Of a stretch of 64,000 nucleotides of DNA, positions 16,517-24,268 are shown piece after piece. The stretch's first letter is position 1; each line of letters opens with the position of its first letter. Source of the stretch: CAVSJO01 sp963728445 (GTDB taxonomy: Bacteria; Gemmatimonadota; Gemmatimonadetes; Longimicrobiales; RSA9); the NCBI GenBank assembly GCA_963728445.1, contig CAVSJO010000006.1, positions 682,001 to 746,000 of the forward strand, read 5' to 3'. The notes beneath the pieces are model-generated. The model worked only from the letters and a program-made list of their open reading frames with translations. It was not told where the DNA came from and made no database searches. A program made the translations under genes and the position numbers.

Positions 16517-16882
16517 CTACGCCGGCTCCCACAGCTCGAACCGGTTGCCTTCGGGGTCCACGGCCCACCCGAAGCGGCCGTAGTCGTAGTCCTCCACGTG
16601 GTCGTCGACCTGCGCGCCCGCCGTCCGGAGCTGGGCGAGCATCGCGTCGAGATCGTCGACGCGGTAGTTCACCATCAGCCCGGACCCGCCCGAACCGAAA
16701 TGGTCGGTATCGGCCGGGAACGCCGACCACGCGGTCTGCTCTCCCGCCGCCGCCGACTCGAAGGCGGCGTACGTCTGACCGTCGGGCACCGGGATGCCCA
16801 GATGCTCCCGATACCACGCCGCGAGGGCCTTGGGATCGCGGGCCTTGAAGAAGACTCCACCAACGCCTCGCACGTGCTCCAT
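16517..16882 (-). CDS. VOC-family glyoxalase-like protein
   Basis: A 121-residue single-module vicinal-oxygen-chelate protein: it begins with VFFKARDPKALAAWYREHLG and ends with GWAVDPEGNRFELWEPA, the two strand-helix motifs that carry the metal ligands. Members act as glyoxalases, dioxygenases, or fosfomycin/bleomycin resistance proteins; the sequence does not settle which. ATG at 16882 follows aggagcacg. It lies in a minus-strand run of similar small enzymes. Confidence 0.85.
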   Translation of the reverse strand: MEHVRGVGGVFFKARDPKALAAWYREHLGIPVPDGQTYAAFESAAAGEQTAWSAFPADTDHFGSGGSGLMVNYRVDDLDAMLAQLRTAGAQVDDHVEDYDYGRFGWAVDPEGNRFELWEPA

Positions 16883-16934
16883 CGTGCTCCTCCTGGTTCG
16901 GGGTTCCTGCTGGTGGTCTACGTACACGGCTCCG

Positions 16935-17396
16935 TCAGTGAGCCGAGGGAGGCGTCCGCATGGGGCGGGACGACCAATGGATCGCCTCGATCGTCCAGCC
17001 GCCTTGCTCGCGGGCCAGGACCATCAGCTCCGCGCCCGCGGAGCGGATCGGCCGGTCCCGGAACGACCCGGTCGTGCGGCTCGTGCTCACGACCCACGCC
17101 ACGTCGCCGCGAACGGAGACGTAATCCACGACGCGGGTGCTGGTCACCGCCTGCGCGAAGGCGATGTCGGCGGGCAGGTGATGGGCCCGGTAGTCCGCCC
17201 ACGTCTCGAGGTCGCCCGATTCGAGAATGCGAACGTCATCGGCGAGCAACGAGAGGGCCTTCGCGGAGTCGCCGGCGGACAGGGCCGCATGGAATTCCGC
17301 CACGACCTCGGCGACCCGCGCCGAGTCGCTCGCCTGCGCCCGCACGGTGCCGACGGGGACCGCCAGGCCGAGGGCGAGCAGCGCCAGAGTTCGCAC
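16935..17396 (-). CDS. Secreted NTF2/SnoaL-like protein
   Basis: This 153-residue protein has an N-terminal signal peptide (residues 1-20, VGTVRAQA) and an NTF2-like cone fold: VAEFHAALSAGDSAKALSLLADDVRILESGDLETWADYRAHHLPADIAF followed by a RGDVAWVVSTSRTTGSF strand and a WTIEAIHWSSR end. Such DUF4440-like proteins are usually of unknown substrate. Secretion is predicted. It is on the minus strand in line with the neighbouring VOC gene. Confidence 0.82.
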   Translation of the reverse strand: MRTLALLALGLAVPVGTVRAQASDSARVAEVVAEFHAALSAGDSAKALSLLADDVRILESGDLETWADYRAHHLPADIAFAQAVTSTRVVDYVSVRGDVAWVVSTSRTTGSFRDRPIRSAGAELMVLAREQGGWTIEAIHWSSRPMRTPPSAH

Positions 17397-17419
17397 GTTG
17401 GGCCTTTCGGCAATGCGTG

Positions 17420-17494
17420 GCGTTCGGGCCGACCGACGTCAACGAGCGCGAGACGACCCGCTTCGGCTGGTTCCGCCACGCCGCCCCGAACGCG
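17420..17494 (-). pseudogene. DHFR/RibD-C gene remnant
   Basis: Only 75 bp remain. They match 22515-22589, inside the intact RibD-C gene at 22250-22786, at roughly nine positions in ten, and encode AWRNQPKRVVSRSLTSVGPNAT. No flanking part of the gene is left. This shows that a related gene was duplicated or exchanged and then lost here. Confidence 0.75.
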
Positions 17495-17913
17495 CATCGC
17501 TCGCTCAGGCGTCGGGGTCGGATACCCGAAGCACGAGGATGATAGATTGCGATCCGCCTGTGCTTCCACAAGCGCGACGTCGGCTTCGTCAGGTCTGCGC
17601 TGCGTGGCCGCGTGCCGCAGGGCGCGGGCGTTGGCGCTCTGGGATCAGGGAGCGCGGGACGCGAGGAGGCACGGGGATCCGGGGGGGGGGCACCGAGGTC
17701 CGGGTGCGTGCGGGTCGCAAACGACCAAACGTATCATGGATTCGACGCCCTGGACGAAAGTCTCCGCCGAGCGACGACGACGTGGCTCGCATCGCGAGAG
17801 TCGCGGAGTCCGCTGACACGTTCGATGCGCGCTGCGCTTGCTTCGCGGCAGTGGACCTGAGGGCCCTTCAACCTGGTCGATTCAATGCGGTGAAGGGCGA
17901 GCGGACGCCCCGC
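17495..17913. other. Intergenic, decayed
   Basis: This interval lies between a RibD-C remnant and a monooxygenase remnant. I see no complete gene, ribosome site or RNA structure in it. A run of ten guanines occurs at about 17,680-17,690. It appears to be decayed sequence. Confidence 0.4.
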
Positions 17914-18110
17914 CGCTGTGCGCGCAGCACCTCATCGGGTGCGACGGCGGACGCAGCGTGTTCCGAAGGGCCGCCGGCATCGACCTGCGTGGCCGGGACC
18001 CGACGATCCGCCACCTGATCGCGGAAGCGGAGACGGGCGAGGAGCCGGATTGGGGCATGCGCTGGGACTTCCGCGGCACGCACCTCGGGCTCGCGCCTGG
18101 CGAGGCGTAC
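17914..18110 (+). pseudogene. FAD aromatic monooxygenase fragment
   Basis: About 65 codons on the plus strand match the middle of UbiH/PheA-type flavin hydroxylases: LCAQHLIGCDGGRSVFRRAAGIDL (the GD-type FAD motif) then HLIAEAETGEEPDWGMRWD. Both the N-terminal GxGxxG Rossmann motif and the substrate domain are absent, and the piece is cut off by the start of the convergent VOC gene's 3' end at 18112. It is a remnant, opposite in strand to its neighbours. Confidence 0.75.
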
Positions 18111-18111
18111 C

Positions 18112-18561
18112 TCACGAAGAACGCGGCCCGATCTCCTGGGCGAGCCCGATGAGAATGCCTTCGGGTCCGCGGATGTAGCACAGCCGGTACGCGTTTTCGT
18201 AGTCGACGATCTGGTCGACGAGCTCCGCGCCGTGCCTGCGGAGCCGAGCGACGGTGTCGTCGACGTCGTCCACCGCGAACATCACGCGCAGGTAGCCGAG
18301 CGCGTTCACCGGCGCGTTGCGGTGATCGGCGGCCGCGGGCGGTGCGAGAAAGCGGGACAGCTCGAGCCGGCTGTGGCCATCCGGCGTCCGCATCATGGCG
18401 ACCTCGACGCGCATGCCGCGCAATCCAGTGACCCGGTCGGCCCAGTCCCCTTCGATCGGGGCGCGCCCTTCGAGCTCGAGGCCGAGCTCGGTGAAGAAAT
18501 CGATGGTGGCGTCGAGATCCTCCACGACGATGCCCATGTTGTCCATCCGCTTGACGGTCAT
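18112..18561 (-). CDS. VOC-family protein
   Basis: A 149-residue glyoxalase/bleomycin-resistance-type protein: MDNMGIVVEDLDATIDFFTELGLELEG opens the first beta-alpha-beta unit and NAYRLCYIRGPEGILIGLAQEIG closes the second. It probably binds a divalent metal as a dimer. Forty bases separate it from the upstream RibD-C gene stop, consistent with one transcript. The substrate is unknown. Confidence 0.87.
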   Translation of the reverse strand: MTVKRMDNMGIVVEDLDATIDFFTELGLELEGRAPIEGDWADRVTGLRGMRVEVAMMRTPDGHSRLELSRFLAPPAAADHRNAPVNALGYLRVMFAVDDVDDTVARLRRHGAELVDQIVDYENAYRLCYIRGPEGILIGLAQEIGPRSS

Positions 18562-18600
18562 CGGTGGCTCCGTGCGATACCTGGGCGGGCGCTGCGCATG

Positions 18601-19212
18601 TCAGCCTTGTTCCCTCGTCGTCACGGGCTCGTACACGGCGGCGATGATGCCGCTGGACCCCGTGCTCGATCCGATGAGTCGAAACTCGCGCGGTGGCGAA
18701 CCGTCGGCGAACAACCGCCGACCGGTGCCCAGGACGAGCGGGTGGATGAGGAGGAGGTACTCGTCGATGAAGCCAGCACCCATCAGGGAGCCGATCAGCT
18801 TGCCGCTCCCCATGATCGCGAGCACGCCGTCGACGCGAGCCTTGAGGCTGCCGACGGCCTCGGCGACATCCCCGCGCAGAAGGGTCGAGTTGGGCCACGG
18901 TAGCGGCTCGCTCAGGGTAGACGAAGCGACGTACTTGGGTGTCTGATTGAGACTCTCCTTGAACGGGCCGCCCCTGGCGTTCCAGGTCGACAGCACGTCC
19001 TCGTACGTGCGCCGTCCGAACAGCCATCCATGTAGACCCCCGCCGGCCGCCATCCGTTCGCCCATCGCTCGGGCCGCCGAGTCGTCGGGTGACGCGGAGC
19101 GGCTGGCCCAGCCGCCATGGGAAAATCCGCCTCGCGTGTCTTCGTCCGCCCGACCCGGCCCCTGCATGACGCCATCGAGGGTGACGTGGTTCATGACGAT
19201 GATTCGTCCCAT
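18601..19212 (-). CDS. Dihydrofolate reductase family (RibD-C) protein
   Basis: A 203-residue RibD-C/DHFR-fold protein with IIVMNHVTLDGVMQGPG at the N-terminus, LFGRRTYEDVLSTW in the middle and GVLAIMGSGKLIGSLMGAGFIDEYLLLIHPLVLG at the C-terminus, the NADPH-binding pattern of the family. It is the second intact paralogue in this cluster and differs enough from the others to be an old duplicate. Substrate unknown. Confidence 0.88.
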   Translation of the reverse strand: MGRIIVMNHVTLDGVMQGPGRADEDTRGGFSHGGWASRSASPDDSAARAMGERMAAGGGLHGWLFGRRTYEDVLSTWNARGGPFKESLNQTPKYVASSTLSEPLPWPNSTLLRGDVAEAVGSLKARVDGVLAIMGSGKLIGSLMGAGFIDEYLLLIHPLVLGTGRRLFADGSPPREFRLIGSSTGSSGIIAAVYEPVTTREQG

Positions 19213-19219
19213 CTAAGAA

Positions 19220-19810
19220 TCAACGCTCATGGAAGCCCTTGCCCTGCAGAACGCTTGCGCGGCACTTCTCGATCCTCCGCGCGCGGGTATCCGCCCGCTT
19301 GGCCGCGGAGAAGTGGAGGAGGTAGCTCTTCTTCCTGCCCGGCGTCAGCGCCTGGAAGGCCTCCCGGTAGATCTCGTCCTCCAGGAGACGCTCCTCGAGT
19401 TCGGCGGGCATCTCGTAGTCCGCCACCTTCGATTTCGGGACCTCGAGGCCGGCTTCCTCGACCTCGATGGCGTCCCGGACGTACGATCTCACGATCGCGC
19501 TCCGCTCGCGCACCTGCTCCGGCGCGGTGAACTCGATCCGCAGAGCGGAGCGGGTGTTCTCACCCTGGGAACGCAGGATCCCCTCGGGGTCGGCCAGCAG
19601 CGCGCCCTTGAAGAACATGAGGGCGAGATGCGCCTTGAACGGCTGAATGATCACGATATTGCCGCCGGCCGCCGTGTAGCAGGGCTTGCCCCATTTGAGC
19701 TCCTCGCTCAGATCGCAGTCGAGAAGGACTTCTCGCAGCGCCTGCATCTCGGCCTTCCACCGGGTCGCCCGCTCGATGAAGTGGTCGACCTTGGCGTTTC
19801 TGGAGCTCAT
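19220..19810 (-). CDS. YdeI/DUF1801-type protein
   Basis: About 196 residues. The N-terminal half is DUF1801-like (LSEELKWGKPCYTAAGGNIVIIQPFKAHLALMFFKGALL), and the C-terminal end, ALTPGRKKSYLLHFSAAKRADTRARRIEKC, is the YdeI/OmpD-associated signature. Family members are cytoplasmic proteins linked loosely to peptide or acid stress; no activity is known. ATG at 19810 is preferred; a GTG 10 codons earlier also exists. It lies 8 bp from the RibD-C gene's start. Confidence 0.85.
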   Translation of the reverse strand: MSSRNAKVDHFIERATRWKAEMQALREVLLDCDLSEELKWGKPCYTAAGGNIVIIQPFKAHLALMFFKGALLADPEGILRSQGENTRSALRIEFTAPEQVRERSAIVRSYVRDAIEVEEAGLEVPKSKVADYEMPAELEERLLEDEIYREAFQALTPGRKKSYLLHFSAAKRADTRARRIEKCRASVLQGKGFHER

Positions 19811-19865
19811 GGCGATCCGATCCGGGTGCGCGTCGGGCACGAACGGTGAACCGGTGGCGAGGGAA

Positions 19866-20522
19866 TCAACGGCACCCAGCGCGCCGGAGGATGACGTGGG
19901 TCGCGTCGTCCGACGCCACGTGCTCTACGCACTCGTACGCCGACGCTCGTAGGTCCACGCCTTCGAACAGGCGCTCTCCCCTGCCCAGAAGAACGGGCGC
20001 AATGGCGAGATGCAACTCGTCGACGAGGCCCGCGCGCAGGTACTGCTGGATGGTGTTCGCACCCCCACCGATACGGACGTCCTTCCCGTCGGCGGCCTCG
20101 CGCGCTCTATCGAAGGCCTCGTGGATGCCGCCCGTGACGAAGTGGAACGTCGTGCCGCCTTCCATGTCCAGAGGCGGACGGGAGTGATGGGTCAGCACGA
20201 AGACCGGCACGTGATACGGCGGTTCGGCTCCCCACCACCCTTTCCAGTCCTCGTCCGGCCACGGCCCCCGAATCGGTCCGAACATGTTCCTTCCCAGAAT
20301 CCAGGCGCCGAGGTTCTGGAAGCCGCGGGCGGCGAAATCATCGTCGATCCCGGTCGTTCCGCCGTCCTTGCCGAACACGGCCCGTTGGAACGTGCGCGTC
20401 GGGACCAGCCACCGGTGCAGGTCCGGGCCGCCGACGCCGAGGGGATGGTCGACGTCCTGATCGGGACCCGCTCCGTATCCATCGAGGGATACGGTGAAAC
20501 TCGCAACGCGAACTCGTGTCAT
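19866..20522 (-). CDS. Dihydrofolate reductase family (RibD-C) protein
   Basis: A 218-residue RibD-C protein of the longer subgroup: VASFTVSLDGYGAGPDQDVDHPLG near the start, ILGRNMFGPIRGPWPDEDWKGWWG in the middle and DVRIGGGANTIQQYLRAGLVDELHLAIAPVLLGRGERLF near the end. Relatives are annotated as dihydrofolate reductases but most are of unknown substrate. It belongs to the minus-strand run of RibD-C, VOC and YdeI genes. Confidence 0.9.
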   Translation of the reverse strand: MTRVRVASFTVSLDGYGAGPDQDVDHPLGVGGPDLHRWLVPTRTFQRAVFGKDGGTTGIDDDFAARGFQNLGAWILGRNMFGPIRGPWPDEDWKGWWGAEPPYHVPVFVLTHHSRPPLDMEGGTTFHFVTGGIHEAFDRAREAADGKDVRIGGGANTIQQYLRAGLVDELHLAIAPVLLGRGERLFEGVDLRASAYECVEHVASDDATHVILRRAGCR

Positions 20523-20549
20523 CGGCGGCCTCCTGCTGAAGAACGCGGT

Positions 20550-21047
20550 TCAGGGCTCACCCGCGGGAGGCTGTGAGCTCCGGAGGGCGGGCTGTTCGGC
20601 CTCCAGATAGCTGGCGAACCCCGGGGTCACGGCCGCCCTGACCTGTGGCCACGTCCGCTGAAGGAGCCTGCTGTCCAGTAGATGGGTCCACCCGAGGTAC
20701 TCCAACGCGTCTGCGTCGAGAAGGTGCTGCTGGACCTGGAGGTAGACCGTCTCGTAGAGGCGGACGTTCGCGACGACGTAGGACCGGAGCAGATAGGTGT
20801 CCGAGGCGCTGACGTTCGCCCACGTCGCGGAATCCGCGGTCATGGAAAGGTACACCAGGTCATTGAGCTCCCGGTTGTTCGCCCTGTCCATCCAGTTGTC
20901 CGCCACCGCGATCCCGAGCTCCTGGTACGCGGCGGCCCGGGCCGCGATCCGACTCTGTCGGAGCTCGAGACCCACGAAAACGAGCGAGGCGACGACGCCG
21001 AGGAGGCCCACGGCCTCCCCGACCTGGCGAACGGAGCGTCTGGGCAT
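20550..21047 (-). CDS. One-TM protein of unknown function
   Basis: The 165-residue protein has one N-terminal membrane helix (VGLLGVVASLVFVGLELRQ) followed by a helical cytoplasmic region. It is related in layout to the proteins at 21068 and 52778 (helix, then RQ-x-A-rich segment, then a helical domain of about 120 residues). I do not recognise a functional family beyond this pattern. It is on the minus strand between a RibD-C gene and its own relative. Confidence 0.75.
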   Translation of the reverse strand: MPRRSVRQVGEAVGLLGVVASLVFVGLELRQSRIAARAAAYQELGIAVADNWMDRANNRELNDLVYLSMTADSATWANVSASDTYLLRSYVVANVRLYETVYLQVQQHLLDADALEYLGWTHLLDSRLLQRTWPQVRAAVTPGFASYLEAEQPALRSSQPPAGEP

Positions 21048-21067
21048 GGAGGTTTCAGGTCAGGGGA

Positions 21068-21622
21068 TCAGGGGCCGCTTCGCGGAGGGGACACGACTCC
21101 GGACATCATCTCCGCCGCATCCCCGTAATGGTCGAGGAGTGACCGCTTCGCCTCCTTCACAAGGGTGTCGCCCCCGGCCCGAGTGACGTACGCCAGGAAG
21201 CCGGTCGTGTACCAGTCGCCTCGGTCACGGAAGTAGATCTGCACACCGGGGAGCGCCATCCAGTCCCGGATCATCCGTTCGACTGCGCCCCAGGACTCAT
21301 CGTCGAGTGCTCCCTGGCGCCGGAGCAGGTACTGCTGCTCGAAGCCGCGGAACAGGGAGTTCATCAGCCCTCGAAAGCGAGCTTGATCTCCCGGGCTCAG
21401 GACCTCCGGATCGGCTCCGCCCTGCACCAGCAGCCGTCCCAACTCCGGATCCGAAGCCACGGCCAGCGAGACCTCCGATACACGCGCCGCGAGATCCCTG
21501 CCGGCGTCCTGTCGGGCCTGTCGGGTGCTCGCCTTGACCTGAGCCGCGACGTAGAGCAGGGACACCACCACCGCAACGGCACTGAGTAGATCAGCGACAG
21601 CGCCCAGCGCAGACCAGTTCAT
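21068..21622 (-). CDS. One-TM protein of unknown function (paralogue)
   Basis: A 184-residue protein with one N-terminal membrane helix (LLSAVAVVVSLLYVAAQVKASTRQAR) and a soluble helical domain containing MRGFEQQYLLRRQGALDDESWG-like sequence. The helix-then-polar pattern matches the proteins at 20550 and 52778, which suggests a small paralogous family, but pairwise similarity beyond the first 60 residues is low by eye. No catalytic motif is visible. Confidence 0.75.
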   Translation of the reverse strand: MNWSALGAVADLLSAVAVVVSLLYVAAQVKASTRQARQDAGRDLAARVSEVSLAVASDPELGRLLVQGGADPEVLSPGDQARFRGLMNSLFRGFEQQYLLRRQGALDDESWGAVERMIRDWMALPGVQIYFRDRGDWYTTGFLAYVTRAGGDTLVKEAKRSLLDHYGDAAEMMSGVVSPPRSGP

Positions 21623-21672
21623 TGGTGACCTTCCGTTTTTCGAGCCTGCGATGCCTCAGCGGATGCGTCTCC

Positions 21673-22239
21673 TCAATGGATCGTTTCACCGCGCTCCAGC
21701 ATGCCCACGAACTTTTCGATACGGCGCGCTCTCGTCTCCGGCCTCTTGGCGTCCTGGATGCGGTAGAGAATGGAGTAACGATTCCGTGCATCCAAGGTCT
21801 GGAACATGGCTTCTGCCCTGGAATTCCGCTTCAGGGCATCGAGGAGATCCTCAGGCACCTCGATCGTGCTGGCAGGATCGTACGCTGCATCCCACCGGCC
21901 GTCCGCCTTTGCCGCCTCCACGGCCGCCATACCGGCCGGCCTCATCTTCCCCTCCCGGATCAGGTCCTCGACGGCCTCACAATTCACCTTCGACCACTTG
22001 CTTCGGCGAGTCCGCGGTGTGAATCGCTGGAGCCAGTAGTCCTCATCCTGGGACCTGGACTGGCTATCGATCCATCCGTAACAGAGTGCGACCTCCAGAG
22101 CCTCCGCACGCGAGATCGTCACCGCCTTGCTGGCCTTCTTCGCAAGCCGAAGCCAAACCTCGGACCCGGACGCGTGGTTGAGCTCCAGCCATGTCTCCCA
22201 CTCCGTGATGCGGGCGCACTCGAGTACTCTTCCATTCAC
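21673..22239 (-). CDS. YdeI/OmpD-associated family protein
   Basis: This 188-residue protein matches the YdeI family throughout: WLELNHASGSEVWLRLAKK, EALEVALCYGWIDSQSRSQDEDYWLQRFTPRTRRSKWSKVN and the C-terminal RNRYSILYRIQDAKRPETRARRIEKFVGML. Function is unknown; some relatives affect resistance to cationic peptides. It lies just downstream of a RibD-C gene (22250-22786) with a 10-bp gap, so the two are probably co-transcribed. Confidence 0.9.
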   Translation of the reverse strand: MNGRVLECARITEWETWLELNHASGSEVWLRLAKKASKAVTISRAEALEVALCYGWIDSQSRSQDEDYWLQRFTPRTRRSKWSKVNCEAVEDLIREGKMRPAGMAAVEAAKADGRWDAAYDPASTIEVPEDLLDALKRNSRAEAMFQTLDARNRYSILYRIQDAKRPETRARRIEKFVGMLERGETIH

Positions 22240-22249
22240 CTTCTCACCG

Positions 22250-22786
22250 TCAGGGCAAGGCAGGCACGTACCTCAAACGGACCACAGACTCGTCGATCCG
22301 GTCATGCGCCACCAGGCGCAGCGGCGGCCGGGGCCCGGTAAAGTACGGAGTTCCGTTGCCCAGGACGACCGGGTGCAGGTAGATCCTGAACTCATCGATC
22401 AACCCGAGCTCGGTGAGACTGCCCGCCAGGTCGGGACCGGCAACTTCGATCTCGCCGTCGCGCTCGGCCTTCAATGCGCGGATCGAGTCCTCGAGATCAT
22501 CCACAACGAGCGTGGCGTTGGGGCCGACTGACTTCAACGAGCGCGAGACGACCCACTTCGGCTGCTTCCGCCACGCCGCAGCGAAGGCGTCTTCCTCTGC
22601 TTCCCATTCAGGATGATCGTCGTCCCAGTACCGCATGATCTCGTACATCTTGCGACCGTACACACTGCCGGCCTGCCCGCGAGCCTCCTCGATGAAGTGG
22701 CGGAAGAGCGTCGGGCCTGGCGCGAACTTCATGTGGTCGACGTAGCCGTCCAGGGACTGGTTCATTCCGAAGACGAGCTTCGCCAT
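22250..22786 (-). CDS. Dihydrofolate reductase family (RibD-C) protein
   Basis: A 178-residue RibD-C protein of the YwjB/YyaP type: KLVFGMNQSLDGYVDHMKFAPG, YGRKMYEIMRYWDDDHPEWEAEEDAFAAAW, KWVVSRSLKSVGPNATLV and GLIDEFRIYLHPVVLGNGTPYF. A 75-bp part of it is duplicated as a remnant at 17420-17494. It precedes the YdeI-type gene on the minus strand and follows a VOC gene. Confidence 0.9.
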   Translation of the reverse strand: MAKLVFGMNQSLDGYVDHMKFAPGPTLFRHFIEEARGQAGSVYGRKMYEIMRYWDDDHPEWEAEEDAFAAAWRKQPKWVVSRSLKSVGPNATLVVDDLEDSIRALKAERDGEIEVAGPDLAGSLTELGLIDEFRIYLHPVVLGNGTPYFTGPRPPLRLVAHDRIDESVVRLRYVPALP

Positions 22787-22841
22787 ACCGACTCCCGTTT
22801 TCCGCGTGACTCAGACGGCTGCCGGACCGCAACGCGCATGA

Positions 22842-23303
22842 CTACGCCTGGTCGTAGGCTCTCTCGAGTTCCGCCACGTCGAGCTTCACCATCGTCATCA
22901 TGGCTTCCATCACGGCCTTCACCTTCCCGGGGTCGCTGTCGCCGATCAGCTCCGTGAATCGTCTCGGGACGATCTGCCAGGAGAGACCGAACGGGTCCTT
23001 GATCCAACCGCATTGCGTGGGCTCCGCTCCCGCCTTCACGAGCTTGTCCCAGTATTCATCCACCTCATCCTGATCCTCGCAGTCCACATAGAGCGAGACC
23101 CCCTCGGAGAAGCTGAAGTACGGTCCTCCGTTGTAGCCCATGAAGCGTTGACCCCCCACGACGAACTCGGCGGAGCTGACGGGACCGTCGTCGCCCGTGC
23201 GGGCGACGTTGCGTATTTCGGAGTTCGGAAACGTCGCGGTGTAGAACTCGATGGCCGCTTCGAGCTGGTCGTTGAACATGAGGAACGGTGTCACTTTGTT
23301 CAT
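22842..23303 (-). CDS. PhnB-like VOC protein
   Basis: The 153-residue protein is of the 3-demethylubiquinone-methyltransferase-like/PhnB branch of the VOC family: VTPFLMFNDQLEAAIEFYTATFPNSEI, FMGYNGGPYFSFSEGVSLYVDCEDQDEVDEYWDKL and CGWIKDPFGLSWQIVPRRF. Family members are numerous and mostly uncharacterised. It heads the run of small enzymes on the minus strand; immediately upstream lie gene fragments. Confidence 0.9.
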   Translation of the reverse strand: MNKVTPFLMFNDQLEAAIEFYTATFPNSEIRNVARTGDDGPVSSAEFVVGGQRFMGYNGGPYFSFSEGVSLYVDCEDQDEVDEYWDKLVKAGAEPTQCGWIKDPFGLSWQIVPRRFTELIGDSDPGKVKAVMEAMMTMVKLDVAELERAYDQA

Positions 23304-23339
23304 GGGCGTGTCTCCTCAGTGAGGACGATGACCGTCTAC

Positions 23340-23510
23340 CGGTTGATCTACGACACCAGCTCGCTGATCTCGATCAGGTGGCCGTCCGGGTCCACCATGG
23401 ACGTCGATCACTTCATGAAACCCCGCACGGGCATAGAACGATAGAGCCTGCTCGCTCGGCCAGACGATCAGGAACTCGTGGCGCCGCTCGCGCGCACCCC
23501 GGTTCTTCAG
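23340..23510 (-). pseudogene. Fused VOC and GNAT gene remnants
   Basis: Two fragments are joined here. A 110-bp piece at 23386-23495 is about 94% identical to 51806-51915 and encodes the acetyltransferase C-terminus RRHEFLIVWPSEQALSFYAR...; downstream of it the frame MVDPDGHLIEISELVS is the end of a VOC protein. Neither gene has the rest of its coding sequence. The GNAT copy lies on the same strand as the intact gene on the other side of the integron. Confidence 0.8.
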
Positions 23511-23517
23511 CGACCTG

Positions 23518-24237
23518 CTAGGCGTCCCCGGGCCGCCATGATGACGTCTCGAGCCACGCCGGGAGCGCGCCGATGTCCGGCAGCAGCACGGTGTGCGGCT
23601 TCGCCTCGAGCCGCGCGCGATCGTGCGCCCCCGACAGGACGCCGACGAGGCAGCCGGCGCCAGCCGCGGCGCCGGCCTCGAGGTCCGCGGCCGTATCGCC
23701 CACGACGGCCACCCGCGTGGCGTCGGCGCAGCGGACGAGCTCCATGGCGCGTAGCACGGCGTCCGGCAGCGGCCGGCCATGAGCGACGTCGTCCGCGCAC
23801 ACGAACCCGTTCAGCGGCCCCGGCGTCCAACCGACCCGCGCGAGCAGCGACTCCGTCAGCACCCGCCCGAAGCCGGTCGTCAGCACGACGGCGACATCCC
23901 TGGAGCGCAGCCACTCCAGCGCTTCGCGCGCCCCGGGCAGCGGCCGCACGCCCGCCGACAGCGCCTCCTCGAGAAGCCGCTCGAAGCGCTCGAAGATGCG
24001 CGCGCCCAGCTCCCCGGGATCCGCCGTGGTTGCGCCGGCGTTCCGCACCAGCGCCGCGACCGCCTCGCGCTTGGAACGTCCGCGCACCGCGGAGATCTCC
24101 TCGCGCGAGACACGCAGGCCGTGTTCGCCGAACGCCCGCTCCAGTGCGGTGGGCACGGCGTCGGCCACGTCCAGCGTGGTGCCGGCCGCGTCCACGGCGA
24201 CCAGGTCGAGTCGGTCCTTCAACCCGTGATCCGCCAT
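23518..24237 (-). CDS. HAD-family phosphonatase-like hydrolase
   Basis: A 239-residue haloacid-dehalogenase-superfamily hydrolase: the nucleophile motif is DLVAVDAAGTTLD, the second VLTTGFGR and the acidic VAVVGDTAADLEAGAAAG. The spacing and the RPxPD motif resemble the phosphonatase-like (PhnX-related) branch, which cleaves C-P or phosphate esters. Motif one has DAAGT rather than DxDGT, but the first aspartate is kept. It sits alone on the minus strand between remnants and the PepSY lipoprotein. Confidence 0.88.
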   Translation of the reverse strand: MADHGLKDRLDLVAVDAAGTTLDVADAVPTALERAFGEHGLRVSREEISAVRGRSKREAVAALVRNAGATTADPGELGARIFERFERLLEEALSAGVRPLPGAREALEWLRSRDVAVVLTTGFGRVLTESLLARVGWTPGPLNGFVCADDVAHGRPLPDAVLRAMELVRCADATRVAVVGDTAADLEAGAAAGAGCLVGVLSGAHDRARLEAKPHTVLLPDIGALPAWLETSSWRPGDA

Positions 24238-24268
24238 CTTCGGCCCCCCGCGACGGCCGACGCACGCC

